48,372 nucleotides of DNA from Leptolyngbya sp. 'hensonii' (GCF_001939115.1 NZ_MQTZ01000060.1:1-48372); one strand, 5' to 3'; positions 7,801-19,524 are shown, counted from the stretch's first letter. The notes: generated by a model from the letters alone, not told the origin. Translations and numbers: made by a program.

Positions 7801-9123
7801 CTAGACCTTATACTTGCCGCCTTTCTTCGAATCGGACCAGTCGCAGGCGTAGCCCTTGGTTTCAGTAACGTACTGGTTCCAGGGGATTGGCTTCACGGCT
7901 TCTTTGGTCTCAAACACCACATCGAAGAGACCATCTTCCCGCACCTGACCGATGCGGACGAACTTGGAAATATGGTGGTTAGCATTCATCGTGATTTTAC
8001 CTTCCGGAGCGTCGAAGGTCTGGCCATAGGCAGCTGCTCTAACCTTTTCCAGATCATCAGCAGTGCCTGCCTTCTCAACCGCTTGTTTCCACAGGTAGAC
8101 CATAATGTAAGCGGCTTCCATCGGATCGTTCACCACCCGATCAGCCCCGTACTTGGCCTTGAAAGCTTCCACGAACTTCTTACTGGCAGGAGTATTCACA
8201 GTCTGGAAGTAGTTCCAGGCTGCGTAATGGCCTTTCAGGTATTCCACCCCGATCGCCTTCACCTCTTCTTCTGCGATACTGACGGACATGGAGGGATACT
8301 TATCTGGACCCAGACCAGCACCCTGCAACTGCTTGAAGAAAGCTACGTTGCTGTCCCCGTTTAAGCTGTTGTAGATCACGCCGCCATCGGGCATGGCTGC
8401 TTTGATCTTGGAAATAATTGGGGTCACTTCGGTGTTGCCCAGGGGAATGTAGTCTTCACCCACAACCTTGCCCCCTTTCGCCGCCAGTTGGGCTTTGATG
8501 ATGGTGTTGGCGGTACGGGGGAAGACATAGTCTGAACCCACGAGGAAGAAAGGCTTACCCTTGTATTTCTCCAGTAACCAATCGATCGAGGGCTCAATTT
8601 GCTGGTTGGGTGCTGCTCCCGTGTAGAAAATATTCTTGGAGCATTCCTGGCCTTCGTATTGCACCGGATACCAGAGCATGTGGTTCTTGGATTCGAAGGT
8701 CGGCAGCACAGCCTTGCGGCTGGCGGAAGTCCAGCAACCAAAGATGGTGACCACCTTGTCCTGATCGATCAGCTTCTTCGCTTTATCGTTAAAGGTGGGC
8801 CAATCGGATGCCCCGTCTTCCTTGACAAATTCGATCTGCTTGCCTAAGACACCGCCTGCTTTGTTGATTTCTTCGATCGCCAGTTCTTCAGCATCAACAA
8901 CACTCTTCTCACTGATTGCCATCGTGCCACTCAGGGAGTGGAGAATACCAACCTTAATGCCGCCACCACTGGCTGCCGGAGATGCCGAGGGAGAAGTGGT
9001 TGGGGACGCCGGACTCTCGGTCGTGGTGGGAGTCGGAGGTGTGCATGCTTTCAGCAGAATGCTGGTTCCTAACGTAGCGGAGCCGTAGAGCAAAAATTTA
9101 CGCCGCCCAAATTGCCTTGACAT
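7801..9123 (-). CDS. urtA: Urea ABC transporter substrate-binding lipoprotein UrtA
   Basis: This periplasmic urea-binding protein is 440 aa. The N-terminus combines a twin-arginine-like RRKFLLYG with a lipobox ending in LLKAC (Cys near residue 27) and a Ser/Thr/Pro-rich linker, so it is probably a membrane-anchored lipoprotein. The mature part is a Leu/Ile/Val-type binding fold. It has [37 protein letters not shown] and [17 protein letters not shown], typical of UrtA/FmdD. It is first in the urt operon, separated from urtB by 187 bases, and preceded by an NtcA-type site. Confidence 0.95.
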   Translation of the reverse strand: MSRQFGRRKFLLYGSATLGTSILLKACTPPTPTTTESPASPTTSPSASPAASGGGIKVGILHSLSGTMAISEKSVVDAEELAIEEINKAGGVLGKQIEFVKEDGASDWPTFNDKAKKLIDQDKVVTIFGCWTSASRKAVLPTFESKNHMLWYPVQYEGQECSKNIFYTGAAPNQQIEPSIDWLLEKYKGKPFFLVGSDYVFPRTANTIIKAQLAAKGGKVVGEDYIPLGNTEVTPIISKIKAAMPDGGVIYNSLNGDSNVAFFKQLQGAGLGPDKYPSMSVSIAEEEVKAIGVEYLKGHYAAWNYFQTVNTPASKKFVEAFKAKYGADRVVNDPMEAAYIMVYLWKQAVEKAGTADDLEKVRAAAYGQTFDAPEGKITMNANHHISKFVRIGQVREDGLFDVVFETKEAVKPIPWNQYVTETKGYACDWSDSKKGGKYKV

Positions 9124-9203
9124 GGGGTTGTTCTCTCCTCACAAAATAAGCGATATCACTTAAGGACTACACAATAAGGTGAGGTACCTGAGATTGATAT
9201 TTT

Positions 9204-9217
9204 GTATCCAAGATTAC
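9204..9217 (-). promoter_or_regulatory. NtcA binding site upstream of urtA
   Basis: GTATCCAAGATTAC matches the NtcA palindrome GTA-N8-TAC exactly and lies 80 bases upstream of the urtA start. NtcA is the cyanobacterial global nitrogen regulator and is known to activate urt operons during ammonium limitation. A TAN3T-type -10 candidate (TATTGT on the minus strand) lies 27 bases downstream, slightly beyond the usual 20-24 spacing, so the exact promoter is uncertain. Confidence 0.7.
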
Positions 9218-9335
9218 AAAACCCCATCTTGCTGCAAATAAATTCATTGGACAGGTAAGATTTTTACCCCTTTGTACGGATGTCAGCCCCGCAAGTAGGC
9301 TTGCAATCGGCTGTCACCTGCATTGTGCTACTGGA

Positions 9336-9369
9336 CATTCCTGTCTAGTGAGGCCACTAGACAGGAATG
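9336..9369 (-). terminator. Perfect 15-bp hairpin downstream of the cupredoxin gene
   Basis: CATTCCTGTCTAGTG (9336-9350) is followed by AGGC and its exact complement (9355-9369). It lies 63 bases past the cupredoxin stop and before the urtA promoter. It would insulate the two minus-strand units. No T-run follows on either side, so Rho-independent termination is not proven. Confidence 0.5.
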
Positions 9370-9432
9370 GATACCACAGGTGCAGTGGTCCCCATGATTA
9401 ACACACTGAGGATTGGCGATTTCTGTATATCC

Positions 9433-9888
9433 CTATTGCACCAGGAGTTTGCCTCTCATCCCGGCTTCCGTATGGCCCGGAATTGGGCAACGCACCTCGT
9501 ACTGACCGGCCTTGAGGGGAATAAAAACCCATTCGGCGATGGCTGCAGGTTTTAGCTCCAGCTCATGGATGGCCCCCTTAACCTCCACCCGGCCTGCTTC
9601 TACTTTCTGGGTCCAGATGCCATCGGCAAAGTCTTTGGCCGTGAAGTAGTGTTTCTGAGGGCTGGGATTGCTCAGAATCAGTTTGTAGCGTTTGCCCGTC
9701 TGAAATTCCAGATAATCAGGCCCAAATTTCAACTCATTGGCCTCATTGCCCAGGCTAACTGTGACCTCGATCGGAGCCTGTTTGAGAGGATCGGCAGGAG
9801 CAGCCATGACTGGGGGGATAGCAAGACCGAGCCATATCAGCAGTCCTAACAGGACGCACAGAACTCTCACGATCGGGTGGGTTTGCAT
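9433..9888 (-). CDS. Secreted cupredoxin-like copper protein
   Basis: This 151-aa exported blue-copper-type protein has an N-terminal signal peptide (hydrophobic core LCVLLGLLIWLGLAIPP, cleavage near VMAA-AP). The type 1 copper ligands fit the family: a His in QKHYFTAKDF, then Cys, His and Met in RCPIPGHTEAGMRG. The loop is longer than in plastocyanin, so it is a plastocyanin-like cupredoxin rather than photosynthetic petE. The ATG at 9888 has AGGGAG 7 bases upstream and is preferred over an in-frame start at 9951. A role in periplasmic or lumenal electron transfer or copper handling is inferred. Confidence 0.82.
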   Translation of the reverse strand: MQTHPIVRVLCVLLGLLIWLGLAIPPVMAAPADPLKQAPIEVTVSLGNEANELKFGPDYLEFQTGKRYKLILSNPSPQKHYFTAKDFADGIWTQKVEAGRVEVKGAIHELELKPAAIAEWVFIPLKAGQYEVRCPIPGHTEAGMRGKLLVQ

Positions 9889-10203
9889 CAAGTTCTCCCT
9901 TACAGTCTTGATTGAGCAACTGATTGAAGCCGGGACAGAGGAAGACCACATGCACGAGGCAGAATTTAGGAATCAGGCATCGGCCTCTTCTCTGGCTTTA
10001 TTCTCTGCCATCCCCCCTGGAGATCTCTCCTTATGTACAGAATCTCATAGAAATTGGGTTCCAAGGAGCGAACTTGCATTAAATCCCCACTTGGGAGGGG
10101 TAGCCCGCAGGGCTGGGGGAGTTCAGTGGGCCAGAAACCCTCTGCCACCTGTCTCCCGGCTTCTGACTCCCACGATATCGACCCTGGGTGCAGTCGATCG
10201 CTC
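9889..10203. other. Intergenic region, no gene seen
   Basis: About 315 bases separate two minus-strand genes. I see no RNA gene, strong hairpin or credible ORF. The promoter of the cupredoxin gene is expected here, but no clear box is visible. Confidence 0.5.
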
Positions 10204-13035
10204 CTACTTGGAAGCGGCGGATACCGGACCGGCGGTCACAATCACCAGTCGATCGGGATGAATTAACTCCTTGATCGCCTGATTCACCTGGACCGGTGTG
10301 ATGGCATCCACCTTAGCCGGAAACTGGCGCAGCTCATCCAGGCTCAGCCCATAGACCTGATTCATCAGGATGACTTCCGTCAGATTATCGGGATCGGCCA
10401 GATCGACTGGGTAGCTGTTGGTGAGAGCCCGTTTGGCAGTTGTCACCTCATCCGGAGTCACACCCACGTCTCGCAACTGTTCTAGAAGTTTGACTGTGGC
10501 CACGATCGCCCGCTGGGCATCTTCTGGAGCCGTTTGCATCTGGATCAGGAAAGGCCCCTTCTGCTGACCAGCGGCAAAGAAGCTGTAGATGCCATAGGTC
10601 AAGCCCTGGCGATCGCGAATCTCCGTTCCCAACCGGCTGGATAGGGTACTCCCGCCAAGGATTTCATTCAAAACCAGAGACGGATAGTAGAGAGGATCGC
10701 GTCGGTTAATCCCCTGGTAGCCCAGGAGCGTAACCGATTGCGTTTTCCCAGGCATGTCTGGGGTTAACCGGACAGGACTCTTGGGCAGGCTCACCGAGGG
10801 ATAGGTGACCGCTGGGGGAGCCCCAGCCGTTTTCCAGAGGCCCAGTTCTCGCTGCAGCAATTGCTTCACAGTCGCTGGATCAAAACTGCCCACCAGAGCG
10901 AGCACTGTAGCATCTGGCCGATAATGCTCCTGGTAGAAACGCACCATCCCATCCCGGGTAATCCCTTTCAAACTGGCTTCTGTGGGAAAGGTGTGGAACG
11001 GATGATTATTCGGATAGACCGTTTGTTGGAAGACCCGTCTGCCCAGGCGAGCCGGATTATCCAGTTCCAGCTTTAACCCGGTCAGAGCTCGCTGCCGACT
11101 CAATTCCAGTTCCTGGGCTGGGAAACTGGCATTCTGCACCACATCTGCCAGGGTACTGATTAGAATTGGCAAATCACCATCCAGGGCAATGCCACCCACG
11201 CTAACACCTTCCCGGTTGGCACTAAAGCCCAGACGGGCCCCCTGGTTTTCCAGCGTCTGCGCCAGGGTCAGGGCATCCTTCGTGCGGGTTCCATTCATCA
11301 GGTTACCCGCAGTTAAGCTGGCCAGACCGGCTGATTCGGGGGTGTCAAATTCTGCCCCAGCTCGAATATATCCGCTCAGGGTGACAGTGGGGGTGCTGCG
11401 ATCGGGCAACAGTAACACCTTTAACCCGTTAGGCAAAGTAAATGACTGGGGCAGGGCCTGTGTCGATTTCACGGCGTCAGCATTGGCGGGGGGCAGGTAT
11501 TTTGCCACTTCTGCCGGATCAACCGGTTGACCAGGACTGAAATTCTCCGTTATCGGAACTGCACCAGAGGACCCTACACCAGGGTTACCCGCTTGCTGCA
11601 AGGGTTCAAAATAACCCACCGTTCTCTGGATAGGTTGCAAATAAGTTTTGGCAACACGCTGCACATCAGCGCTCGTGACCTGCTTCACCGCAGCCAGAAT
11701 TTTATCGGTATAGCGATAGTCACCGGTACTGATCTGGTCGTTGCCCAGTTGAAACGCCTGACTGGTGATATCCCGATTCTGGAGGATGGTAGAAGCCAGC
11801 AGTTGAGCTTTGGCTCGATTCAGTTCTGCCTCAGTGATGCCCTTTTCCTGCAGGGTTGAGATTGTCTGGAGAAAAACCTGATCAATCTTCTCTAAGGATT
11901 GCCCGCTCACAGCCGTGGCATACAGGGTATACCATCCCCCTGCAATCAGATTGGCTGTATATCCACCTGTCGCGCTGGTCAGCCCTGTTTCAATCAGAGC
12001 CTGGTACAGTCGGGAACTCCGGCCTTCCGTCAGAACCAGATCCATAACCTGAAGGGCAGGAATGTCGGGGTGGGCCACTGTTGGCAGGGGATACACCATC
12101 TGGATCAGGGGAGCACTGCCCCGTTCCCGCAGGACGATCGGCGTAGTTGGTTTCGTCTGTGCCGGAACGGTTGCCTGAGTCGAAGCCAGGTCTTTCCGCT
12201 CCCCTGGAGAACGGCCTGCAATCTGACCAAAGCTCTCTCTCACCCGCTTCAAGGTCGGTTCAGTCTGAAAATCCCCCACAATCACCAGCACGGCATTATC
12301 CGGATGATAGTAGGTGCGGTAGTAGGCGCGGACCTGCTCTACAGTAAATTGCTCCACATCGGCCTTGGTGCCCCCGATCGGTAACCCGTAGGAACTATCT
12401 GGAAAAGCAGTGCGTAACACCGTCCGGCGCAGGCGATAGTCAGGACTATTCTCATAGCCTTGCAACTCAGAAATGACGACTCGCTTTTCACTGGTCAGTT
12501 GATCGGCATCAATGATGGAATTCTGCATCCGATCGGCTTCCAGAACCAGGAGCGCGTCCAGTTTATCCCGGCGGACGGTACCAAAGTAGGCAGTCTGATC
12601 GTAACTGGTAAAGGCATTGGAGGAACTACCCAGGGCGCTGAACAAACGGCCAAACTGGATGGGACGGCTCTGGGTCCCCTTAAATAGGAGGTGTTCCAGT
12701 TGGTGTGCGATGCCGTTAATTCCAGGGGTCTCATCCCGTGAGCCGACCCGATACCAGACCTGCACGGTCACAACAGGAGCGGTATGGACTTCTTTGGTCA
12801 GGACAGTCAGCCCATTTTCCAATACCGTCTTCTTGACGCCCTGAGTCAGGGAGAGGGAACCCGGTTGTTGATCGTTGGATTGTCTGACAACGATCTCGGG
12901 GGGTTGCAAAGCCTGAGGAGTTTCGAGGCCAGTGGTCTGACTAAACCCGGCAACCGGAGAAAAAAATAGAACTGCACTCAGACCGATCGCGAATAGGAGG
13001 AAAGGTAGATGGAATCGATGACTGCGATTCAACAT
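10204..13035 (-). CDS. M16-family zinc metalloprotease, two tandem domains
   Basis: This 943-aa insulinase/processing-peptidase-like protein has an N-terminal signal segment (LPFLLFAIGLSAVLFFSPVAG) that predicts export. The first M16 unit carries the inverted zinc motif HQLEH near residues 109-113. It is followed by the M16 C-terminal domain. A second M16 repeat begins near residue 540 (FTLPNGLKVLLLPD) and lacks HxxEH at the equivalent place (AGLASLTAGNLMNGT). This active-plus-inactive layout is usual for fused M16 clamshell proteases. It lies 16 bases from the mnmG stop, so it is probably co-transcribed or fortuitously adjacent. The substrate is unknown. Confidence 0.9.
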   Translation of the reverse strand: MLNRSHRFHLPFLLFAIGLSAVLFFSPVAGFSQTTGLETPQALQPPEIVVRQSNDQQPGSLSLTQGVKKTVLENGLTVLTKEVHTAPVVTVQVWYRVGSRDETPGINGIAHQLEHLLFKGTQSRPIQFGRLFSALGSSSNAFTSYDQTAYFGTVRRDKLDALLVLEADRMQNSIIDADQLTSEKRVVISELQGYENSPDYRLRRTVLRTAFPDSSYGLPIGGTKADVEQFTVEQVRAYYRTYYHPDNAVLVIVGDFQTEPTLKRVRESFGQIAGRSPGERKDLASTQATVPAQTKPTTPIVLRERGSAPLIQMVYPLPTVAHPDIPALQVMDLVLTEGRSSRLYQALIETGLTSATGGYTANLIAGGWYTLYATAVSGQSLEKIDQVFLQTISTLQEKGITEAELNRAKAQLLASTILQNRDITSQAFQLGNDQISTGDYRYTDKILAAVKQVTSADVQRVAKTYLQPIQRTVGYFEPLQQAGNPGVGSSGAVPITENFSPGQPVDPAEVAKYLPPANADAVKSTQALPQSFTLPNGLKVLLLPDRSTPTVTLSGYIRAGAEFDTPESAGLASLTAGNLMNGTRTKDALTLAQTLENQGARLGFSANREGVSVGGIALDGDLPILISTLADVVQNASFPAQELELSRQRALTGLKLELDNPARLGRRVFQQTVYPNNHPFHTFPTEASLKGITRDGMVRFYQEHYRPDATVLALVGSFDPATVKQLLQRELGLWKTAGAPPAVTYPSVSLPKSPVRLTPDMPGKTQSVTLLGYQGINRRDPLYYPSLVLNEILGGSTLSSRLGTEIRDRQGLTYGIYSFFAAGQQKGPFLIQMQTAPEDAQRAIVATVKLLEQLRDVGVTPDEVTTAKRALTNSYPVDLADPDNLTEVILMNQVYGLSLDELRQFPAKVDAITPVQVNQAIKELIHPDRLVIVTAGPVSAASK

Positions 13036-13051
13036 AAGATTTCGAGTTACT

Positions 13052-14971
13052 TTAGGGGTCGGTTGTTATGTAAGAGAACTGTCGGGATTGGGTTTCCAGG
13101 TAGATCAGGAGGGCATTGACATCAGCCGGGTTGACGCCGCCGATGCGGGTCGCCTGACCGATCGTCAAGGGTCTAATCTTGGAGAGCTTTTCGCGGGATT
13201 CTTTCGAGAGGGTGGTGATGGCGCTATAGTCCAGATCGGCAGGGAGGGGACGATGTTCCTGGCGGCTGATCTGGTCGATCTGATACTGCTGGCGCTGCAG
13301 GTAACCCGAGTATTTGATGTCGATCTCAGCTTCCTCTTTCTCCATGGGGTCCAGGGCAGGATTGCCCAGACCATACCGTTCCAGGTCAATGTAGTGGAAC
13401 GCCGGACGACGGAGCAGATCGGCCAGGGAAATCCCGCCCTTGATCGTCTGCTGGGTTTCGACCTTAATCTGCTGTCCGATCGGGTCGTGCTCTTTGACGC
13501 GAATTTCATGCAGCCGTTCTTTTTCCGCAGCGATGTTGGCCTGTTTGCGGGTGAACAGGTTCCAACGCCGATCGTCGATCAGCCCAACTTCCCGGCCCAG
13601 GGGGGTGAGCCGCTGGTCCGCGTTGTCGGATCGTAGCAGCAACCGGTATTCCGATCGGGAGGTGAGCATGCGGTAGGGTTCCCGCAGGTCTTTGGTACAG
13701 AGGTCATCGATCAAGGTACCGATGTAGCTCTGTTCCCGGGGGAGGATGATCAGAGACTGACCCCGCACAAACCGGGCCGCATTGACGCCAGCAAGCAGTC
13801 CCTGGGCCGCCGCCTCCTCATAGCCGGTAGTACCATTGATCTGACCAGCACAGAACAGCCCTGCAATCGCCTTGGTCATCAGGGTGGGGTAGCACTGGGT
13901 GGCCGGAATGTAGTCGTACTCGACCGCATAGGCAGGCCGTAGCATGGTGCAGTTTTCCAGCCCTGGTAGAGAGCGCAGCATCTGCAGTTGCAGAGTCTCG
14001 GGCAAACCCGTGGAAAACCCCTGAATGTAAAGGTCAGGAATATCCCGGCCTTCTGGCTCAATGAAAATCTGGTGGCTCTCCTTGTCGGCAAATCGAACAA
14101 TCTTGTCTTCAATACTGGGACAGTAGCGGGGGCCTCTGGCATCGACCCAACCGCCATACACAGGAGACAGGTGGAGGTTTTCCCGAATCAGGCGATGGGT
14201 TTCTGCCGTAGTCCGGGTCAGGTAACAGTTCACCTGCTCCCGCTCCACCCAGACTGTAGGGTCGAAGCTGAACCAGCGCACCTCAGTATCGGGGGGTTGG
14301 GGTTCCAGGCGAGTATAGTCCACCGATCGGCGATCGACCCGGGCAGGGGTGCCCGTCTTCAGGCGACCTGTTTCAAAGCCTAGCCGATTCAGGGTATCGG
14401 TCAGACCCACTGCTGCAAACTCCCCAGCCCGACCCGCTGCCATGGACTTATTGCCCACCCAGATGCGCCCCCCCAGGAAAGTGCCAGTGGTCAAAACCAC
14501 AGCCTGACACTGGAATGCTACACCGAAGTAGGTTTGAACGCCAATCACCTCTCCATTCGGTCCCAATACCAGATCCGTCACCATGCCTTCCCGCAACACC
14601 AGGTTTTCCTGGTTCTCCACAATGCCCTTCATGACTGCGGCATATTCCCGCTTATCTGTCTGGGCTCGCAACGCCCACACCGCTGGTCCTCGGGAGGAGT
14701 TGAGTAGACGTTTTTGCAGATAGGTGCGATCGGCCATCTTGCCAATTTCACCCCCAAGAGCATCTACCTCATGCACCAGTTGGGATTTGGCCGGTGCCCC
14801 CACAGAAGGATTGCAGGGTTGCCAGGCAATTTTGTCCAGGTTGAGGGTGAGCAGGAGGGTCCGGCAACCCAATCGAGCTGCGGCTAGGGCGGCCTCACAG
14901 CCAGAATGGCCCGCACCGACCACCACCACATCGAAAGCGTCTTGAAACTCCACAGATGAATCCAGAGTCAT
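13052..14971 (-). CDS. mnmG: tRNA uridine-5-carboxymethylaminomethyl modification enzyme MnmG (GidA)
   Basis: This FAD-dependent enzyme works with MnmE to install the carboxymethylaminomethyl group at U34 of certain tRNAs. The dinucleotide-binding motif [13 protein letters not shown] lies close to the N-terminus. The family blocks [46 protein letters not shown] and [21 protein letters not shown] are all present. The ATG at 14971 gives 639 aa, the usual length. A TTG at 15037 overlapping the upstream stop is a less likely alternative. It follows a small membrane-protein gene on the same strand. Confidence 0.96.
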   Translation of the reverse strand: MTLDSSVEFQDAFDVVVVGAGHSGCEAALAAARLGCRTLLLTLNLDKIAWQPCNPSVGAPAKSQLVHEVDALGGEIGKMADRTYLQKRLLNSSRGPAVWALRAQTDKREYAAVMKGIVENQENLVLREGMVTDLVLGPNGEVIGVQTYFGVAFQCQAVVLTTGTFLGGRIWVGNKSMAAGRAGEFAAVGLTDTLNRLGFETGRLKTGTPARVDRRSVDYTRLEPQPPDTEVRWFSFDPTVWVEREQVNCYLTRTTAETHRLIRENLHLSPVYGGWVDARGPRYCPSIEDKIVRFADKESHQIFIEPEGRDIPDLYIQGFSTGLPETLQLQMLRSLPGLENCTMLRPAYAVEYDYIPATQCYPTLMTKAIAGLFCAGQINGTTGYEEAAAQGLLAGVNAARFVRGQSLIILPREQSYIGTLIDDLCTKDLREPYRMLTSRSEYRLLLRSDNADQRLTPLGREVGLIDDRRWNLFTRKQANIAAEKERLHEIRVKEHDPIGQQIKVETQQTIKGGISLADLLRRPAFHYIDLERYGLGNPALDPMEKEEAEIDIKYSGYLQRQQYQIDQISRQEHRPLPADLDYSAITTLSKESREKLSKIRPLTIGQATRIGGVNPADVNALLIYLETQSRQFSYITTDP

Positions 14972-15033
14972 GGTTTGTCCGCAAGGATGAGCCGTTCCAT
15001 CCAATTCTAGCGGCTCCGATCGGTCGGATTGGC

Positions 15034-15471
15034 TCAACTGCGATTTTCTGTCCAGAGGGCTTCAGCGGTGGCTTTACTGTCTAAAGGCAGAAAGAGTTCA
15101 AAAGGGGTGCCATTGCTGTGAATCGTCAACCGCGTATATTGAAACGACAGAAAGCTCCAGACATCAATCCCAGTGACCGTTGACCAGGGCAGTAATACAG
15201 GGGTATGGGCAAAGCGGAACAGTTTAATCAGCGCAACATAAATGCCCTCGCGGGCCAGCACCACCTCCAGGCCCCCGTTGTAATTAGTCAACGGTCCAAA
15301 ACTGCCACTGCACCAGTAGTACTCCTGGCCGATCGGTTTTTGATCGGTGCCATAGCGATCGGCCAGAGCCGACCAGCCAAATCTGGAGATAATCCACAGG
15401 GAGGCCAGCATCACACCTATAAAGAGGAGCAAAGAGCACACTAGTAAAAGCAGGGATAGCATAAATTTCAA
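15034..15471 (-). CDS. Hypothetical membrane-anchored protein
   Basis: This 145-aa protein is of unknown function. One long hydrophobic segment (residues 3-29) anchors it in the membrane. The rest is a compact beta-rich domain with [33 protein letters not shown] and [12 protein letters not shown], resembling small PH-like domains. It ends at the edge of mnmG and may share its transcript. I do not recognise a named family. Confidence 0.65.
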   Translation of the reverse strand: MKFMLSLLLLVCSLLLFIGVMLASLWIISRFGWSALADRYGTDQKPIGQEYYWCSGSFGPLTNYNGGLEVVLAREGIYVALIKLFRFAHTPVLLPWSTVTGIDVWSFLSFQYTRLTIHSNGTPFELFLPLDSKATAEALWTENRS

Positions 15472-15725
15472 AGGGACTATAGGGTTGTCAATGGCTTTGC
15501 AGCGGTAACCTTAACGATTCCCTCACAAGTTCCTCAAGTTTCCCGCTTAAGCTCCAGGTAGAGTTGAAATGCCATTAGGTGAGTCATCTCCATCTGTATC
15601 ATCACCTGTGACGGGCTCAGATTAAATTTGGTATCAATATCGCCTATTAATCCTTTGCCAACCTATCGCATTCTGTAGGAGAGTTGCTCAGATTATCGCA
15701 GGAAATAAAACGCGGAGGAGAAGCC

Positions 15726-16661
15726 GTGTTACCGATTATCTATACTGATGAGTTTCTACTCCATGATCCTGGGAATTTTCATCCTGAATCACCGGCCCGC
15801 CTGTCAGCAATTACGACTGTGCTCAGAACGCTACCCTGGAAAGAGCACCTGGACTGGCGATCGCCGTCCAGCCCTGAGGTTAGAGGGGATATGCTGCTGC
15901 ATATCATCTATCACATTCACACAGAGGGCTATGTCGAGGCTGTGAAACAGGTGGCCCATCAGGGAGGCGGCAATCTCGATCCGGATACGGTGGTTTCACC
16001 CCACACCTATGAGGTGGCGCTGCTGGCTGTGAATGCCTGGTTAGATGGGGTGGATGAGGCGCTGATCGCTGACAGACCGGTTTTTGTCCTGGCCCGTCCC
16101 CCAGGGCACCATGCCCTGCGCGATCGGGGCATGGGGTTTTGCATTTTCAACCATGAGGCGATCGCATCCCACTACGCTCTGACGCAGCCAGGCTGCCAGC
16201 GGGTGGCCATTCTGGATTGGGATGTCCATCATGGGAATGGAACGCAAACCCTGGTTCAACATCATCCCAGTATCGCCTACTGCTCGTTGCATCAATCTCC
16301 CCTGTTTCCGGGAACCGGGCGATCGAATGACCGGGGACCCTTCGGCAATGTGCTGAACATTCCGATGCTGCCTCAAAGTTCTATTGCAGACTATAAACCC
16401 GCCTTTGAGCGACAAGTGGTGCCATTTCTATCGAATTTTCAACCTGATTTGTTGATTGTGAGTGCTGGTTATGATGCCTGTACAACGGATCCCCTGGCCG
16501 ATATTTGCCTGGAACCAGAGGACTTCGGGTTGTTTACCCGATATTGTTTACCCATTACTCGGCGCATTGTGTTTGGTCTGGAGGGGGGGTATGACCCACC
16601 AGCTCTAGCCCAGTCTGTTGTAGCAACGATCGAACCCTGTTTAGGCGTCATCAATGATTAA
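15726..16661 (+). CDS. Histone deacetylase/acetoin-utilisation-like zinc hydrolase
   Basis: This 311-aa member of the arginase/deacetylase fold hydrolyses an amide of an acetylated (possibly polyamine or protein) substrate. It has the start-region motif FHPESPARL, the charge-relay ARPPGHHA and the zinc/active-site motif [13 protein letters not shown]. It also has the SAGYDA zinc-ligand loop and the C-terminal [15 protein letters not shown]. The GTG at 15726 has GGAGGAG 5 bases upstream and is preferred over a TTG at 15684. The acyl-CoA synthetase/GNAT protein follows after 47 bases, so the pair may act on opposite sides of protein acetylation. That link is inference. Confidence 0.9.
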   Translation: MLPIIYTDEFLLHDPGNFHPESPARLSAITTVLRTLPWKEHLDWRSPSSPEVRGDMLLHIIYHIHTEGYVEAVKQVAHQGGGNLDPDTVVSPHTYEVALLAVNAWLDGVDEALIADRPVFVLARPPGHHALRDRGMGFCIFNHEAIASHYALTQPGCQRVAILDWDVHHGNGTQTLVQHHPSIAYCSLHQSPLFPGTGRSNDRGPFGNVLNIPMLPQSSIADYKPAFERQVVPFLSNFQPDLLIVSAGYDACTTDPLADICLEPEDFGLFTRYCLPITRRIVFGLEGGYDPPALAQSVVATIEPCLGVIND

Positions 16662-16708
16662 TTGATGCCCTCCCCTGTTCCACCTTTAGCAGCCAAGAGG
16701 CACGTACT

Positions 16709-19465
16709 ATGCAGACTTTCAACCCATCCAAGACTGATCCCACCTATGATATTTTGCGCTCTGAGCGCCAACCCCTCAACACCATTTTTGCGCCCCAAAC
16801 AGTTGCGCTGATTGGGGCCACCGATAAACCTGGCAGTGTCGGACGCACCCTGTTGTGGAACCTGGTCAGTAATTCCTTCGGGGGCACGGTATACCCAATC
16901 AATCCCAAGCACCGGAATGTGATGGGGATTCAGGCCCATCCCAATCTGGCAGAGGTTCCGGAACAGGTTGACCTGGCGGTGATCGCAACACCAGCCCCAA
17001 CTATCCCAGCCATTATTCAGGAATGTGTGGATGCTGGCGTTAAAGGGGTAGTGATTGTTTCTGCCGGATTTAAGGAAATTGGTCCAGCGGGGATTGAGCT
17101 GGAGAAAAAGATCTTCGAAACGGCCCGGGGGAAACTGCGGATTGTCGGTCCCAACTGTCTGGGGGTGATGAATCCCCATAGTGGGCTGAATGCGACATTC
17201 GCTAGTGCAATGGCCCGTCCCGGCAACGTTGGATTTATCAGTCAGAGCGGAGCCCTCTGTACTTCGATTCTGGACTGGAGCTTTCGGGAAAATGTCGGGT
17301 TCAGTGCCTTTATTTCGATCGGCTCCATGCTGGATGTGGGCTGGGGGGATCTGATCTACTATCTGGGCGATGATCCCCACACCCAGAGCATTGTGATTTA
17401 CATGGAATCCGTCGGAGATGCCCGATCGTTCCTCTCGGCAGCCCGCGAAGTAGCCCTATCGAAGCCCATCATTGTCATCAAAGCAGGACGGACTGAAGCC
17501 GCCGCCAAAGCATCTGCTTCCCATACGGGAGCCCTGACCGGTCGAGATGAAGTACTGGATGCCGCTTTCCGCCGATGTGGCGTGTTACGGGTGACCAAGA
17601 TCTCAGAGTTATTCAACATGGCCGAAGTTCTGGCCAAGCAGCCCCGGCCCAAAGGCCCTCGTCTGACAATTATCACCAATGCCGGGGGACCGGGGGTTCT
17701 CGCCACGGATTACCTGATCTCCACCGGTGGTGAACTGACTACGCTCTCGGAAGAAACGGTTGAGTCCCTGAACCAGACGATGCCCACTTTTTGGAGCCAC
17801 AACAATCCGATCGATATTCTGGGAGATGCAGATCCGAAAAGATACACCACAGCACTGGAGATTGCTGCTAAAGACCCCAATAGTGATGGCCTGCTGGTCA
17901 TTTTGACACCCCAGTCCATGACTGACCCGACCCAGACTGCGGAGCACCTGAAAGCCCATCTGGAGAGCCGACAACCGGGGATGAAAACGGGTCCGATTCT
18001 GGCCAGTTGGATGGGGGGAGCTGAAGTTCTGGCTGGGGAATCGATTCTGAACCGCGCCAGTATTCCCACCTATGCCTATCCCGATTCAGCGGCGCGGGTG
18101 TTCACCTACATGTGGCAGTACAGCTACAACCTGCGGGGCTTATACGAAACTCCTCTGATGCCAGACGGGGAGCATGAGAACCGGGCCCTGGCAGCCAGCC
18201 TGATTCAACAGGTTCGGGCATCAGGCCGCACCCTCCTGACTGAATATGAGTCCAAGCAAATTCTGGCTGCCTACGGTATTCCTGTGGTGGAAACCCGTGT
18301 TGCCACCTGTGAAGAAGACGCGGTGGAACTGGCGAATAACCTGGGCTATCCAGCGGTGCTGAAGCTCTATTCGGAAACCATTACCCACAAAACCGATGTG
18401 GGTGGCGTCCGCCTCAACCTACCAGATGCGGAAACGGTTCGGCGGGCCTATCGGGCTATTCAGACCTCGGTCAGTGAAAAGGCTGGACCGGAGCACTTTG
18501 GCGGGGTAACGGTCCAGCCCATGCTGAAACTGGAAGGGTATGAGCTGATTGTGGGTAGCTCCCTCGATCCCCAATTTGGTCCGGTGCTCCTGTTCGGAAC
18601 TGGGGGACAACTGGTGGAGGTGTTCCGCGATCGGGCGATCGCGTTGCCTCCCCTAAACACCACCCTGGCCCGTCGCATGATCGAGCAGACCCAAATCCAC
18701 AAAGCACTGCAGGGGGTACGGGGCAGAAATGCGGTTGACCTGGCCGCTCTAGAACAGCTCCTGGTTCGTTTCAGCCAACTGGTCGTCGAGCAACGCTGGA
18801 TTAGGGAAATTGATATTAATCCTCTCTTGGCGGCTCCACTGGGTACTAGCCGCTCTCCCCTGCTAGCCCTGGATGCGCGCATTGTGCTCCATGACCCAGA
18901 GGTCCAGGAAGAGGCGCTGCCCAAACTGGCGATTCGGCCTTATCCCACCCAATATGCCGCCCCCTGGACCTTAAAGAATGGGAACCCGGTGATGATTCGT
19001 CCGATTCGTCCGGAGGATGAGCCTCTGGCCGTGCAATTCCATGAAACCCTTTCAGAGCAAAGTGTTTACCTGCGCTATTTCCACTTAATGAAATTGAGTC
19101 AGCGGACTGCCCATGAACGGATGGCTCGACTTTGCTTTATCGATTACGATCGAGAGATGGCTCTAGTAGCTGATTACAAGAATCCTGAAACTGGGAAACA
19201 TGAGATCCTGGCGATCGGTCGCTTGAGTAAGCAGCATGGGGTGAGTGAGGCGGAGTTTGCCATGCTGGTCAGTGACCCATTCCAGCGGCAGGGTCTGGGA
19301 ACTGAGATTCTGCGGCGTTTGTTGCAGGTAGGTCGAGCTGAAGGGCTGACACGGATTACCGCAGAGGTGCTGGCTGAAAATGTGGCCATGCAGCGGGTCT
19401 GTGAGAAGGTGGGTTTCCGCTTCCGGCGAGGAGCGGAGATTACGAAGGCGGAGATTGATTTGTAG
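16709..19465 (+). CDS. ADP-forming acyl-CoA synthetase-like protein fused to GNAT acetyltransferase
   Basis: This 918-aa multidomain protein starts with a CoA-binding Rossmann domain at about 25-155 ([21 protein letters not shown]). Succinyl-CoA-ligase-like domains with the [19 protein letters not shown] loop follow. An ATP-grasp domain spans about 510-720 ([26 protein letters not shown]). A GNAT domain lies at about 760-910 ([19 protein letters not shown], acetyl-CoA loop RQGLGT). This matches the Pat-type protein lysine acetyltransferases whose inactive synthetase half senses CoA metabolites. Whether the synthetase half still makes acetyl-CoA cannot be told. It lies just downstream of a deacetylase-like gene. 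Confidence 0.9.
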   Translation: MQTFNPSKTDPTYDILRSERQPLNTIFAPQTVALIGATDKPGSVGRTLLWNLVSNSFGGTVYPINPKHRNVMGIQAHPNLAEVPEQVDLAVIATPAPTIPAIIQECVDAGVKGVVIVSAGFKEIGPAGIELEKKIFETARGKLRIVGPNCLGVMNPHSGLNATFASAMARPGNVGFISQSGALCTSILDWSFRENVGFSAFISIGSMLDVGWGDLIYYLGDDPHTQSIVIYMESVGDARSFLSAAREVALSKPIIVIKAGRTEAAAKASASHTGALTGRDEVLDAAFRRCGVLRVTKISELFNMAEVLAKQPRPKGPRLTIITNAGGPGVLATDYLISTGGELTTLSEETVESLNQTMPTFWSHNNPIDILGDADPKRYTTALEIAAKDPNSDGLLVILTPQSMTDPTQTAEHLKAHLESRQPGMKTGPILASWMGGAEVLAGESILNRASIPTYAYPDSAARVFTYMWQYSYNLRGLYETPLMPDGEHENRALAASLIQQVRASGRTLLTEYESKQILAAYGIPVVETRVATCEEDAVELANNLGYPAVLKLYSETITHKTDVGGVRLNLPDAETVRRAYRAIQTSVSEKAGPEHFGGVTVQPMLKLEGYELIVGSSLDPQFGPVLLFGTGGQLVEVFRDRAIALPPLNTTLARRMIEQTQIHKALQGVRGRNAVDLAALEQLLVRFSQLVVEQRWIREIDINPLLAAPLGTSRSPLLALDARIVLHDPEVQEEALPKLAIRPYPTQYAAPWTLKNGNPVMIRPIRPEDEPLAVQFHETLSEQSVYLRYFHLMKLSQRTAHERMARLCFIDYDREMALVADYKNPETGKHEILAIGRLSKQHGVSEAEFAMLVSDPFQRQGLGTEILRRLLQVGRAEGLTRITAEVLAENVAMQRVCEKVGFRFRRGAEITKAEIDL

Positions 19466-19524
19466 AGGGATAAGCCGCTGAGTCGGGCAGGATGCAGAAT
19501 ACCCAATGCAGGGCTTGATAAACA

